From the NCBI GenBank assembly GCA_023401925.1, contig JAEXDA010000025.1, forward strand, positions 1 through 64,000: a stretch of 64,000 nucleotides of DNA, in the 5' to 3' direction. Under the pieces are notes generated by a model. That model worked only from the letters and a program-made list of their open reading frames with translations, had not been told where the DNA came from and made no database searches. Origin of the DNA: Bacillota bacterium (GTDB lineage: Bacteria; Bacillota; UBA4882; UBA8346). Positions 8,196 to 17,107 of this stretch are shown one piece after another. Made by a program: the position numbers and the translations under genes. Each line of letters begins with the position of its first letter. Position 1 is the stretch's first letter.

Positions 8196-8873
8196 CTAAC
8201 CAACAATTGCGGCGGGAAGTCCCTGTTGACTAATTTCCCCTTTTTCCATTATAAACAGCCTTTCTCCCAGTCTGACAGCTTCGTTGGGGTCATGGGTCAC
8301 ATGGATAACGGTTATGTTATCTTTATGGTGGAGAAAACGAAGCAATTCCTGCAAATTAAATTTGGTCTGCGGATCGAGAGCAGATAGCGGTTCATCCAGC
8401 AAAAGCAGGGGCGGGCGCAGCAATAGCGCCCGTGCCAATGAAACTCGTTGTTTTTCACCGCCGCTTAAAAAATAGGGTGAACGTTCCCAGAGGTGAGTTA
8501 TTTCCATGATTTCCGATAACTCTGCCATATATTTCAGTGTCCCGGGCTGATCGGCAATACCTTTAACCCGGGCGCCAAATAAAATATTGTCCCGCACCTT
8601 TAAAAAAGGATAAAGCAGGCTGTCCTGATAAGCAAAACCAAGGTTGCGCCTTTCCGGCGGGACATCGGTAATGTCTTTTTCCTTGAGCAGCATCCTGCCG
8701 TGGGTTACAAATCGAAGACCGGCAATCAACTCCAGCAACATTGTCTTTCCGGAACCGGTCATCCCGGCAATAACCAAATATTCTCCTGCAAAGAGCCGGA
8801 AACTAATATCCTTTATCTTGAAAGACCCGGCAACATGGGATATGTGGCATAACTCCAAAAATGGAATGCTCAT
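8196..8873 (-). CDS. modC: Molybdate/tungstate ABC transporter ATPase
   Basis: A 225-residue ABC ATPase that energises oxyanion import. Walker A is GMTGSGKT (about 37-44), the signature is LSGGEKQR (about 136), Walker B is LLLLDEP, and the H-loop is HVTHD. The protein lacks the C-terminal TOBE/Di-MOP regulatory domain of E. coli ModC, so it resembles the short WtpC/TupC type. Its ATG overlaps the permease stop by four bases (ATGA) and AGGAGAAACA precedes it. It is the last gene of the modD-modA-modB-modC operon. Molybdate versus tungstate preference cannot be told here. Confidence 0.9.
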   Translation of the reverse strand: MSIPFLELCHISHVAGSFKIKDISFRLFAGEYLVIAGMTGSGKTMLLELIAGLRFVTHGRMLLKEKDITDVPPERRNLGFAYQDSLLYPFLKVRDNILFGARVKGIADQPGTLKYMAELSEIMEITHLWERSPYFLSGGEKQRVSLARALLLRPPLLLLDEPLSALDPQTKFNLQELLRFLHHKDNITVIHVTHDPNEAVRLGERLFIMEKGEISQQGLPAAIVG

Positions 8874-9703
8874 TGTTTCTCCTGGCGGGTGAGTATTTTA
8901 AAAACAGTCAAGACCAGCATGGCAGTGAGAAATAAAATAATCGCAATCGCTAAGGCAAAACGGATTTCGCCAATGGACATATTCAAAAAAATGGCCGCCG
9001 ACAGAGTCTCAGTTTTCATCCGGGTGACACCGGCCAGCATGGCGGTGGCTCCAAACTCTCCTAAAGTCCTGGCCCATGTCATAGCAACTCCGGCTCCAAT
9101 TCCCCGGCTGGCCATGGGTAAAGTGACTCTTTTAAAAACTTCAGCCGGTGAGCAACCGAGGGTACGGGCTATTTTTTCGTAACGAAGGTCAATAGCCGCG
9201 AAAGCTTCCTTAAAAGTTTTCACAGTAAACGGGAAAGCAATAAACCACAAGGTTATAATCACCCCCCCAGCCGTAAAAACGATGTTGATTCCAATCTGTG
9301 CCAGCTTTTGACCCAAAATCGGGCCAAACAGGATCAATAACGCCATTCCCGAGACAAGCGGAGGCAAGATCAACGGCAAATCCAATAATGTATCTACAAT
9401 TACTTTCCCCGGGAACGAATAACGGGCCAGAATATAACTACACGGCAGAGCAGTTCCCACCGCTACGGCAGTTGCTATCAACGTTGTTTTAAAGGTAAAT
9501 TCCAAAGCAAACCGGAATTCAGGATTTTGAAACAGTGCCCAGTATGAATCCGGGGCGCCGTATAAAAACATCCCTATAAAAACCAGACCAAAAAAAACAA
9601 TTACGGCCGCAAATACCATCCAAAATAACATTTGCAGCCAATTGACGGCTAAGCGTCGAATCCCCCCGAAAGTTCTCCAGTTAAAGCTGAATTTTGAACC
9701 CAT
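8870..9703 (-). CDS. modB: Molybdate/tungstate ABC transporter permease
   Basis: A permease of 277 residues with about six membrane segments. The binding-protein-dependent transport (EAA) motif is ARTLGCSPAEVFKRVTLPMA in the second half, and ARTLGEFGATAML is the characteristic ModB/WtpB segment. The frame is open to 9814, but that extension is basic and overlaps the binding-protein gene. I take the ATG at 9703 (MGSKFSFNWRTF), which overlaps modA by 23 bases and has GAAAGAT upstream. The ribosome binding site is weak, which suggests translational coupling to modA. Confidence 0.9.
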   Translation of the reverse strand: MGSKFSFNWRTFGGIRRLAVNWLQMLFWMVFAAVIVFFGLVFIGMFLYGAPDSYWALFQNPEFRFALEFTFKTTLIATAVAVGTALPCSYILARYSFPGKVIVDTLLDLPLILPPLVSGMALLILFGPILGQKLAQIGINIVFTAGGVIITLWFIAFPFTVKTFKEAFAAIDLRYEKIARTLGCSPAEVFKRVTLPMASRGIGAGVAMTWARTLGEFGATAMLAGVTRMKTETLSAAIFLNMSIGEIRFALAIAIILFLTAMLVLTVFKILTRQEKQ

Positions 9704-10460
9704 ATCTTTCAAACACTGCCGGGCCTTCGGTTTTGGTAAACTCCATAAACGCCTTGGCCGCATCTTTTTGAGTGGTAAAGCTAAGTACAGCGCAGGGAAT
9801 TTCATCGATTGCATTCAGGGACGGATCAATCATAACCATTTCCAACTTAGCTTTGTTTTTGACGGCGTCACTGTATTCGACAATTCCGGCGTCCCCTTGG
9901 CCCATGAGTAGAGCTGCGGTAACTTTCATCGGTGTTTCCATCAATGCCCAAATATTTTTTTCAATCTCTCCGCTGATTCCCAGTTTATTAAATACTTTGT
10001 ATGCCGAAGCTCCGATGGCGGTGGCTTTGGTATCCGGCAGCACCAACTTCACTCCCGGTTTGGCAAGATCCGCAACACTGGAAATTTTCGCCGGATTTCC
10101 CTTCGGAGTGATAATTACCGGGACGTGGTACGCAAGAGGCCCGGCCATTGCCAAAATATATCCTGCTTGTTTTGCCTTGGCCAAAAACGGCATACCTCCG
10201 GGAATAAAAATATCCCCTTTTTTACTTAACTCCAATTGACTGTATAAACCGCCCACATTGTTAAAGGTCATCTCTATTTTAATACCGGTCTTTTGTTCAT
10301 AAATCGCGGCCAGCTCCGTGACAGGATCTTTAATACCCGCCCCCACATAAGCAAATAAAGTTGGCTTCGATGTATCCGCCACAGCGCCACTGCGAGCAAA
10401 CAAAGCTATCAGTATCATCATCCAAGCTGCCATTCGAGAGTTTTTCAGAAATTGAAACAC
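9681..10460 (-). CDS. modA: Molybdate/tungstate-binding periplasmic protein
   Basis: A 259-residue substrate-binding protein of the ModA family. A signal sequence covers residues 1-29 (hydrophobic AAWMMILIALFARSGA, then VADTSKP). The mature part begins with the family pattern YVGAGIKDPVTELAAIYEQK and ends with FERYGFKI. I choose the GTG at 10460, because the upstream ATG at 10475 is part of the TGGAGGTG ribosome binding site itself. It follows modD by 26 bases in the same operon. It binds the oxyanion outside the membrane and delivers it to ModB. Confidence 0.9.
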   Translation of the reverse strand: MFQFLKNSRMAAWMMILIALFARSGAVADTSKPTLFAYVGAGIKDPVTELAAIYEQKTGIKIEMTFNNVGGLYSQLELSKKGDIFIPGGMPFLAKAKQAGYILAMAGPLAYHVPVIITPKGNPAKISSVADLAKPGVKLVLPDTKATAIGASAYKVFNKLGISGEIEKNIWALMETPMKVTAALLMGQGDAGIVEYSDAVKNKAKLEMVMIDPSLNAIDEIPCAVLSFTTQKDAAKAFMEFTKTEGPAVFERYGFKIQL

Positions 10461-10486
10461 AAATAACACCTCCATATTTTATCAAC

Positions 10487-11335
10487 CTACTTGTCCATCT
10501 CCATCCGGCAACCGATGTCGGCCGGTTTTCCAAAATAGACTGCAGTCGTTACAATAGCATCAATACCGGTTTTGGCATACTCTTCAATATTATTTTCATG
10601 AATGCCGCCGGCGGCTAAAATCACCAGCTTAGGATTGATGGCCCGCAATGTTTGAACATACCGTTGCAAATCCACGGCGGCAATCTTATCAAATTGGACT
10701 CCGTCAATACCCGCTTTGCAAAACCGGATCGCTTCCTCAACCGATTCCGCTTCCGCCAGGATTTTCTTTTCACACGCTTTCGCCTTTAACGCCGGCACCA
10801 ATTTCAAGAATTGTTCCTCATCTCCGATAAAATTGCGGTGCTGTTTAAATATCAAAACAGTCTCCGACAATCCGAGCCGATGCGGCAAGCCACCGCCGCA
10901 TAAAACCGCTTTAATAGAGAGTTCTTTGGTTCCGGGAAAATTCTTGCGGGTGCTGACGATACTGATATGGGGATTTCCTTTCGCGGCTTGGTCGACAAGT
11001 TTGCGGGTACGGGTGGCTATCCCGGAACAATATTCAAAGATATTCATCACCGCTTTCCAAAACATATGCAAATGATCGGCCGTTCCCTGCGCTTCAAAAA
11101 ACACTTCATTGGGCCCAGTCTTTGTTCCGGACGGCAGCATTTTAATCACATCCAGCTGCAATTTCTCGGCGATTCGCACTGCTTCCTCCGAACCACACAG
11201 TACCATCTCCTCTCGCCCAAAGTAACGAATCCGGCCCCGCTGTTCTCCGATACCCATAATGTGAGTCGTCAAATCAAGGTAAGGAACATCCTCTTTTAAA
11301 ATTTTCTCCAATGTCTCATCTGCGATATAGGTCAT
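10487..11335 (-). CDS. modD: ModD, quinolinate-phosphoribosyltransferase-like protein of molybdenum operons
   Basis: A 282-residue protein of the nicotinate-nucleotide pyrophosphorylase fold. ModD proteins are encoded in molybdenum transport operons, but their reaction is not established. Family signs are the N-terminal LKEDVPYLDLTT, the STRKNFPGTKELSIKAVLCGGG core that would bind a phosphoribosyl substrate, and AAGGIHENNIEEYAKTGID near the end. The ATG at 11335 has AAAGGAG nine bases upstream. The in-frame GTG at 11344 touches the ribosome binding site. It leads the mod operon. Genuine NadC is unlikely because no nadA or nadB is adjacent. Confidence 0.9.
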   Translation of the reverse strand: MTYIADETLEKILKEDVPYLDLTTHIMGIGEQRGRIRYFGREEMVLCGSEEAVRIAEKLQLDVIKMLPSGTKTGPNEVFFEAQGTADHLHMFWKAVMNIFEYCSGIATRTRKLVDQAAKGNPHISIVSTRKNFPGTKELSIKAVLCGGGLPHRLGLSETVLIFKQHRNFIGDEEQFLKLVPALKAKACEKKILAEAESVEEAIRFCKAGIDGVQFDKIAAVDLQRYVQTLRAINPKLVILAAGGIHENNIEEYAKTGIDAIVTTAVYFGKPADIGCRMEMDK

Positions 11336-11374
11336 GGAATTCACTCCTTTAAAAATAACCCCACCGTAGGCTAT

Positions 11375-11420
11375 TTGTTGTTATGAATATGTAATATATT
11401 TGATATCTCATTAACAACAA
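11375..11420. promoter_or_regulatory. Inverted repeat upstream of the mod operon
   Basis: TTGTTGTTATGA and TCATTAACAACAA form an inverted repeat separated by about 21 A+T-rich bases, 40-85 bases upstream of the modD start. The position suits a repressor site. It does not match the E. coli ModE consensus as I know it, and I see no molybdenum-cofactor riboswitch. Confidence 0.4.
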
Positions 11421-11586
11421 CAAACATAACAAAACATAGACTAACTGTGTACTTATTATATTCCGGTTTTTTTATAAAATCAACTAAAAATATCCAAGAT
11501 ATATGACATATATTTTACATTAAATGATTCATAATCCGAAAAAAAACGGGAAAAATACGAATGAATTCCCATTAACAAGGAGTAAT

Positions 11587-12036
11587 ATGAATCTATTTTA
11601 TTATTCGGCTTTAGCGGGTCTATTCGGAGCAGCCCTCACCAACGGATTGACCTACCTATTTCGGCTTATTGGGGTTAAAACCAGCCTACCATGGGAAATT
11701 GCGGCGAATGTTTTTATAAATCCCCGCTTCATCCATACACTTTCCGGAATTATTATTGGTTTAGCGGGAACAATCGCCTTAAGTACCGGAACGGCTATCA
11801 TAATCGCTTATCTTATGAGAGCGACAGGGTATAATTGGGCCTGGCTAAAAGGATTGCTGTGCGCCGATGCCTTTGGTTTCATAACGCTTGGACTGTTCAT
11901 GAAACTATTGAGTGTTTGGCCGCAGATTAGAAACGAACCCGGAACCAATCTGGTTGCTTTCACCGTTTTATCCATTTTAGGAATAAGTCAGGCCCTCTTA
12001 TTGCAAAAATGGCAAAAAAATTTACTGTGGAAATAA
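11587..12036 (+). CDS. Four-helix hypothetical membrane protein
   Basis: A 149-residue protein with four predicted membrane helices (about 5-25, 50-80, 90-110, 120-140). It is of unknown function. The ATG at 11587 has AAGGAG upstream. The longer frame from 11524 adds a polar, unsupported N-terminus. Length, helix spacing and pattern resemble the small membrane protein at 58990-59445, so the two are probably distant paralogues. It is divergent from the mod operon and shares its upstream region. Confidence 0.7.
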   Translation: MNLFYYSALAGLFGAALTNGLTYLFRLIGVKTSLPWEIAANVFINPRFIHTLSGIIIGLAGTIALSTGTAIIIAYLMRATGYNWAWLKGLLCADAFGFITLGLFMKLLSVWPQIRNEPGTNLVAFTVLSILGISQALLLQKWQKNLLWK

Positions 12037-12169
12037 AAATACCGGATACCGACAAAGATATCCGGCTACAGCTCGATTACCCTTTTGATTGAATCTTATG
12101 ATTTATCAATAAAATACCACCTTGGCCCCAATGGTTCTTCCGTCGAAGGAGTTTTCCGATAATTGGTAT

Positions 12170-12487
12170 TCAACTAATATATTTCCTTATTTCAGATATT
12201 ATTTTATCTTTGGTCCGAAACCCCACCAAACGACTCACCGGCTTGCCATTTTTAAATAAACAAATCGTCGGGATGCTCATAATTTTATATTTTCGAGTTA
12301 ACTCCGGATTATCATCGATATTAATCTTTCCGACCCGTATTCTACCTGCAAATTCATCAGCCATCTCGTCAATAAAAGGTGCAAGCCTTTTACATGGGCC
12401 ACACCAAGGAGCCCAGAAATCCACTAATACGGGTAGGCTGGACCTTAATACTTCTCTCTGAAAATTTTGTTGATCCAATTGAATCAA
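12170..12487 (-). CDS. trxA: Thioredoxin
   Basis: A 105-residue thioredoxin. The active site is FWAPWCGPCKRLAPF near residue 25-39, with the cis-proline segment MSIPTICLFKNG near 70 and the conserved glycine in GFRTK. It reduces protein disulfides in the cytoplasm. Two starts are possible: a GTG at 12496 abutting AAGGGG, or a TTG at 12487 that has AGGGGGTG six bases upstream. I use the TTG because of its spacing. It is monocistronic, and no thioredoxin reductase gene is nearby. Confidence 0.93.
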   Translation of the reverse strand: MIQLDQQNFQREVLRSSLPVLVDFWAPWCGPCKRLAPFIDEMADEFAGRIRVGKINIDDNPELTRKYKIMSIPTICLFKNGKPVSRLVGFRTKDKIISEIRKYIS

Positions 12488-12696
12488 ACTTGCCACCCCC
12501 TTGGATGTAAAATAACACCTTCTCTATATACAGCAGTCAACCCTTGAAAGAATGGTTTATTCCATAATATTCTTTAACTGGGAAGATGAAATAGGTCTAA
12601 GTAATTTTGTTTTTGTCATACAACATGGAATAAATATCCATTATGGACGGCGCTGTGATATAATTTAATTACCAAAATTTCAAGAGGTGTGAGGGT

Positions 12697-13201
12697 ATGC
12701 AACCAAACGAATATTGCGATTTGGCAATTGAACTCGGCGCCGACCACGCTGTGCTTTTTAATATCACCGATATTGTTTTTGATTCCCGGACCATTTTGAA
12801 GTGTATGTTTGGTTGCAGCGACTGGGGCAAGGGTCATACCTGCCCATCCCGTCCCGGTTCTTTGATGCCATGGGAGTATAAGGAGATATTTTCCAATTAT
12901 TCTTGGGGAATCATTATCCATTCCACCAACAAAAAAACTTCCCAGGAAGTATCTTTTGCCTTGGAAAGCCGCGCCTTTACCGATGGTTATTATTTTGCGT
13001 TTTCCCTGAGCGATTGCGCTTTGTGTAATGAATGCGCCGGTTTAAAGGATAAACCCTGTGTCAATCCTAAAAAGGCCAGACCCGTTTCACAGCGTCGGCA
13101 TTGATGTTTTCAAAACAGTCCGCCGGTTTAACCTGCCCATTGAAGCCCTTAAGGATCCGGGAGAAACTCAAAACTGGTATTCGGCGGTATTTTTCAAATA
13201 G
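12697..13201 (+). pseudogene. DUF2284 putative metal-binding protein, frameshifted near the 3' end
   Basis: The first frame (12697-13104) carries the DUF2284 Cys pattern: CMFGCSDWGKGHTCPSRPG in the first half and CALCNECAGLKDKPC near residue 108-122. It then runs into KKARPVSQRRH and a stop at 13104. The adjacent frame continues the family exactly where it is lost, with HSVGIDVFKTVRRFNLP and IEALKDPGETQNWYSAVFFK, ending at TAG 13201. Two bases appear to be missing between about 13085 and 13095. The protein would be about 167 residues if restored. This is either a recent inactivation or a sequencing error. AGAGGTG precedes the start. Confidence 0.82.
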
Positions 13202-13248
13202 TTTATGTCAGATGATTCATCGGAAGGAATAAAATGATGCCCGTGGGT

Positions 13249-14301
13249 TCATTTTCTTATCCCATGGCAACGCAGCCAATGATCCCCTTGACCCGGGACA
13301 GGCAATAACTCCGCTGACTCTATCCGACAAATCTCTGAGGCATTGGGACATCGCGGGTAGAAAGCGCACCGGATAGTGTTTGCCAAATCCGGGGCCTCCC
13401 CCCCAATCAGAACCGGTTTCAACGGCTCCATCCCCACCTTGGGAATGGCATCCAGTAAAATTCTGGTGTAAGGATGCAACGGATGATCATAAAGCTGATC
13501 CACCGGAGCCAGTTCGACAATTTTGCCCGCATACATCACCGCCACCCGGTCGCACAGGTAATAAACCACATTTAAGTTGTGGGAAATGAAAAGATAAGCC
13601 AGGTTCAGTTGGTGGTGCAAATCAAGGAGTAAATTCAGGATTTGGGCTTGCACCGAGACATCCAGGGCGGAAACGGGTTCATCGGCCACAATCAGTTTGG
13701 GATTTAACATCAGGGCGCAGCCGATGCCGATTCTCTGCCGCTGGCCGCCGCTAAGCTCCCTGGGATAACGCTCCCGAAAGCTCTCATCAAGGCCGATCCA
13801 TTTCAAAATTTCATTAACCCGCTTGATTCTGGCGGCTTTATCGCCTAATTTGTGGATCTTTAAAGGCTCTTCCAGAATCCAGCCGATCTTTTTTCTGGGA
13901 TTCAAGGCGCTTAGGGGGTCTTGAAAAACGATCTGCACTTTTTGGCTGAGATTTTTAATACCGCTGACCTTATGACCCTCTATAAGTATTTCTCCCCGCA
14001 CCTCCGGGACCAGCCCCAAAATCGCCCGGCCCAGCGTTGACTTGCCGCAGCCGCTCTCTCCCACCAAGCCGAAGATCTCTCCCTGCCGGATGGTGAATGA
14101 AACATCATCCAACGCCTCAATGGTTGTGCCCTTTTCAAAAAAATTGACCGCCTGGTTATGATATGTCTTTTGGAGATGGCGTATCTCCAAAAGATCAGCA
14201 TTTTCAGAAGCCTTTTCTCTCAGCGGCGTTGCAATATCTCCGGATATTTTATCAACCGGAAATAACGGCATTCCTTCAGATTCAGGCATATTCCGTTTCA
14301 C
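13249..14301 (-). CDS. oppF: Oligopeptide/dipeptide ABC transporter ATPase (OppF/DppF type)
   Basis: A 350-residue ABC ATPase with the C-terminal oligopeptide/dipeptide transporter domain. Walker A is GESGCGKST (about 80), the signature is LSGGQRQRIGI (about 184), Walker B is LIVADEP, and the C-terminal Cys-containing CAFYPRCPNASEIC matches the Fe-S-like motif of OppD/F. It overlaps oppD by 20 bases if the GTG at 14301 (GGAGGGAGA just upstream) is the start. The ATG at 14289 is an alternative. It is the last gene of the opp operon and pairs with OppD. Confidence 0.93.
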   Translation of the reverse strand: MKRNMPESEGMPLFPVDKISGDIATPLREKASENADLLEIRHLQKTYHNQAVNFFEKGTTIEALDDVSFTIRQGEIFGLVGESGCGKSTLGRAILGLVPEVRGEILIEGHKVSGIKNLSQKVQIVFQDPLSALNPRKKIGWILEEPLKIHKLGDKAARIKRVNEILKWIGLDESFRERYPRELSGGQRQRIGIGCALMLNPKLIVADEPVSALDVSVQAQILNLLLDLHHQLNLAYLFISHNLNVVYYLCDRVAVMYAGKIVELAPVDQLYDHPLHPYTRILLDAIPKVGMEPLKPVLIGGEAPDLANTIRCAFYPRCPNASEICRIESAELLPVPGQGDHWLRCHGIRK

Positions 14302-15274
14302 TCTCCCTCCCTGCCAGATGGCAGTGAACCCGCTGGCCGGACCTTAATGAAACCAAGGGTGGTTTTTCCAAAAAACAGCGGGCTACCGCTTTGGCGCAAC
14401 GGGGGGCAAAAGGGCAACCGGATTTTTCCTCATGAAGAAGCGGAGTCCTGCCGGGAATGTTGGCCAACTTTTGGCCACGTTTTTCCCGACCAGGAATAGC
14501 TCCAAGTAGCCCCTTGGTATATTCATGAACCGGGTGGAAGAACAGATCGGGGACATCGCCTTCTTCAACGATATTCCCGCCATAAATAACGGCCACCCGG
14601 TCACAAAATCCGCTCACAATCCCCAAATCATGGGAAATAAATAAGATCGCAGTCTCCGTCCGCCGGTTGATTTCTTTAAGCAGTTGGATAATTTGCGCCT
14701 GAATGGTTACATCCAGCGCAGTGGTAGGTTCGTCGGCAACCACCAGCCCGGGTTGACAGATAACGGCCATGGCAATCACGGCCCGTTGCCGCATTCCGCC
14801 CGAAAGTTGATGGGGATAACGGTAATAAAAGTCCTCGGAAGCGGGCAATCCCACTTTCCCCAAGACTCGCAGGACCTCCGCTTTCACTTGGGAGGCAGTC
14901 AACGTAAAGTGATTTTTTAGACTTTCGCCAATCTGTTTCCCGATGGGCAGCAAGGGGTTGAACGCGGTCATCGGCTCTTGAAACACCATGGCTATTTCCC
15001 GGCCCTGGATTTTTCGCATCTCTTCCCTGGTCAATTTCCTCAAGTCCACCCCGCCATAAATAATTTCTCCCGCGCTGATGGAAACTGTTTTTGGGGGCAA
15101 CAGCCCGGCAATCGCCAAGGCAGTCAAACTTTTGCCGCATCCCGATTCCCCAATCAGGCCCAGGATTTCACCCCGGTTTATTTGAAATGAGATATCATCG
15201 ACTGCATGAAAAATTTTCTCTCCCATTTGCACGCCGACTGATAAATGATTGACACGCAGCAGAGTTTCAGACAT
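14282..15274 (-). CDS. oppD: Oligopeptide/dipeptide ABC transporter ATPase (OppD/DppD type)
   Basis: A 330-residue ABC ATPase that forms the nucleotide-binding pair with OppF. Walker A is GESGCGKSLT (about 39-48), the signature is LSGGMRQRAVIAMA, Walker B is LVVADEPTTALD, and the C-terminal motif is CPFAPRCAKAVARC. The start ATG has GGGGGTAATTGA upstream. It follows oppC by about 46 bases in a five-gene operon. Confidence 0.93.
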   Translation of the reverse strand: MSETLLRVNHLSVGVQMGEKIFHAVDDISFQINRGEILGLIGESGCGKSLTALAIAGLLPPKTVSISAGEIIYGGVDLRKLTREEMRKIQGREIAMVFQEPMTAFNPLLPIGKQIGESLKNHFTLTASQVKAEVLRVLGKVGLPASEDFYYRYPHQLSGGMRQRAVIAMAVICQPGLVVADEPTTALDVTIQAQIIQLLKEINRRTETAILFISHDLGIVSGFCDRVAVIYGGNIVEEGDVPDLFFHPVHEYTKGLLGAIPGREKRGQKLANIPGRTPLLHEEKSGCPFAPRCAKAVARCFLEKPPLVSLRSGQRVHCHLAGRESETEYA

Positions 15275-15320
15275 TCAATTACCCCCCTTTTGACCATCAC
15301 GGATTGATTCCAAATAACTT

Positions 15321-16121
15321 TTATCCGTATAATTTCCGAAGCCCTTCGCCGATAAAGTTCAAACCAAGCACGGTGATGACGGTCATCAATCCCGGCGCTA
15401 GGGCATACCAGGGAGCATTAAACAAATAAGCCTGCGCTTCGGAAAGCATCCGCCCCCAGCTGGGATCGGGCGGCTGAATCCCGAATCCCAAAAAACTCAT
15501 GACCGCCTCGGCCAAAATCGCATTGGAGAAACCAATGGTAACGGCGGATAACAACGAAGGATAAATATTGGGCAAAATATGGACAAACATAATCCGCAGC
15601 GAACTGGCTCCAAAAATCCGGGCACTTTTCACAAATTCCTCTTCCTTGATTTGCAGGAAACCACTGCGGGTTATCCGGGCGAAGCTGGGAATGAAAATCA
15701 ATCCCAAAGCCAGTATCATTGGGTATTTTCCCTGCCCCAAAACGGTAACGAAGACCAGCGCCAGCAAAACTCCGGGAAAGGCCGTCAGGGCATCGCTCAA
15801 ACGCATGATGACTTCATCGATCCATCCACCACAGTATCCCGCAAAGGCTCCCAGAATCACCCCGAATGCGACACCGAGGCCCACCGTGAAAAGGGCCACC
15901 AAAAAAGTCGTCTTCGCGCCGTCCATGATCCGGCTGAAGATATCCCTGCCGAAATTGTCGGTTCCGCAAAGATGGTGAAATCCAGGGGCTTGAAACCGTT
16001 CCGTGATATTCATTTCATTGGGATCATAGGGGGTATATACAAAGCCGATGACCATCATCAAAATGATGACCGCGCTTAAACCGAAACCTATCCTTAAATT
16101 CCAATCCAGCCGCTGCTTCAT
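15321..16121 (-). CDS. oppC: Oligopeptide/dipeptide ABC transporter permease (OppC/DppC type)
   Basis: A 266-residue permease with six membrane helices and an N-terminal OppC leader helix. The phrase HLCGTDNFGRDIFSRIMDGAK is the hallmark of OppC/DppC, and the inner-membrane EAA loop is near SARIFGASSLRIMFVHILPN. The ATG at 16121 has GGTGAGGGA before it, while the ATG at 16139 directly follows the oppB stop and lacks a site. It assembles with OppB into the translocation pore. Confidence 0.93.
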   Translation of the reverse strand: MKQRLDWNLRIGFGLSAVIILMMVIGFVYTPYDPNEMNITERFQAPGFHHLCGTDNFGRDIFSRIMDGAKTTFLVALFTVGLGVAFGVILGAFAGYCGGWIDEVIMRLSDALTAFPGVLLALVFVTVLGQGKYPMILALGLIFIPSFARITRSGFLQIKEEEFVKSARIFGASSLRIMFVHILPNIYPSLLSAVTIGFSNAILAEAVMSFLGFGIQPPDPSWGRMLSEAQAYLFNAPWYALAPGLMTVITVLGLNFIGEGLRKLYG

Positions 16122-16139
16122 TTTTCCCTCACCATTCAT

Positions 16140-17081
16140 TTAGGTTGGCCGAATCCGGGGATCAATGGCCCGGTATAAAAGATCAACCAAAAAGTTGATC
16201 ATTACCGTCATGAAAGCCATCATCATCACGATGGTCTGCACCAAAGGAAAATCCCTGGCCGCGATGCCCACTATCAACAGGCTGCCGATACCCGGCACCG
16301 CGAAGAGTTGCTCGATGATAATGCTGCCGGCGATAATATCCGCGATAATCATTCCCATCAGAGTAATCACCGGAATCACGGCATTTTTTAGCACATGGCG
16401 GTAAAGTACGGTGTTTTCTTTCGTGCCTTTGCTATAAGCAGTCCGTACATAGTCCAAATTCATTTGCCCAATCACCGCAACCCGCAAAAACTTGACCACA
16501 ACCGCGCTTTTTGGCAAAGCAATGGATAGAGCCGGCAAAAGCAGGTACTTCAAGAATCCGCCGTAATTCTGGTGATAATCAATATAATTGCCGGGCGCGA
16601 ACCACTTGAGCAAAATGCCGAAAACCAGCATCAAAAGCATACCCAGAAAAAAAGAAGGCATCGACATACTGATTTGGCCCAACCCATTGATGACTGCATC
16701 CATGGGCCCGCCTTCCTTTTTAGCTGAATAAACGCCCAGGGGGATCCCAAGAACCGCAATCATCAGGATGGATAGGGCAGTCAACCATAAAGTAACCGGA
16801 ATCCGGCTCATGAGTAAATCCTTAACCGGTAAAGAAAACCGGATGGACTGCCCCAAATCCCCCCTGGCGAGACTGGCAATCCAGTGAATATATCGCGTCC
16901 CGAGAGGGTCGTTAAGCCCCAATTGCTCCCGCAATGCCTCAATCTTTTGCGGTGAGGCCTCAGTGCCCAGCATAATGGTTGCGGGATCCCCGGGAATCAA
17001 ATTAAAAGCCAAAAAAGCAATCACCGAGACCAACATCAAAGTTATCAATAATGCAAGCGCTCTGCGCGTCCAATACCGCAT
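16140..17081 (-). CDS. oppB: Oligopeptide/dipeptide ABC transporter permease (OppB/DppB type)
   Basis: A 313-residue permease with six helices. The N-terminus RRALALLITLMLVSVIAFLA and the following LIPGDPATIMLG are typical of OppB/DppB, and the EAA-type loop is YRHVLKNAVIPVITLMG. I use the ATG at 17081, which has AAGGTGA upstream, over the TTG at 17096. It is the second gene of the operon after the binding protein. Confidence 0.93.
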   Translation of the reverse strand: MRYWTRRALALLITLMLVSVIAFLAFNLIPGDPATIMLGTEASPQKIEALREQLGLNDPLGTRYIHWIASLARGDLGQSIRFSLPVKDLLMSRIPVTLWLTALSILMIAVLGIPLGVYSAKKEGGPMDAVINGLGQISMSMPSFFLGMLLMLVFGILLKWFAPGNYIDYHQNYGGFLKYLLLPALSIALPKSAVVVKFLRVAVIGQMNLDYVRTAYSKGTKENTVLYRHVLKNAVIPVITLMGMIIADIIAGSIIIEQLFAVPGIGSLLIVGIAARDFPLVQTIVMMMAFMTVMINFLVDLLYRAIDPRIRPT

Positions 17082-17107
17082 CCCATTCACCTTCAACCGT
17101 TCGACAC

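Noticed and set aside
9772..10239. Plus-strand frame of 155 residues inside modA
   Set aside because: Antisense shadow of the binding-protein gene created by its codon bias.
10487..11335. NadC quinolinate phosphoribosyltransferase
   Set aside because: The fold is the same, but position at the head of a mod operon and absence of nadA and nadB favour ModD.
15579..16079. Plus-strand frame of 166 residues inside oppC
   Set aside because: Antisense to a clear permease. Highly polar, Gln/His-rich composition is typical of a shadow frame.
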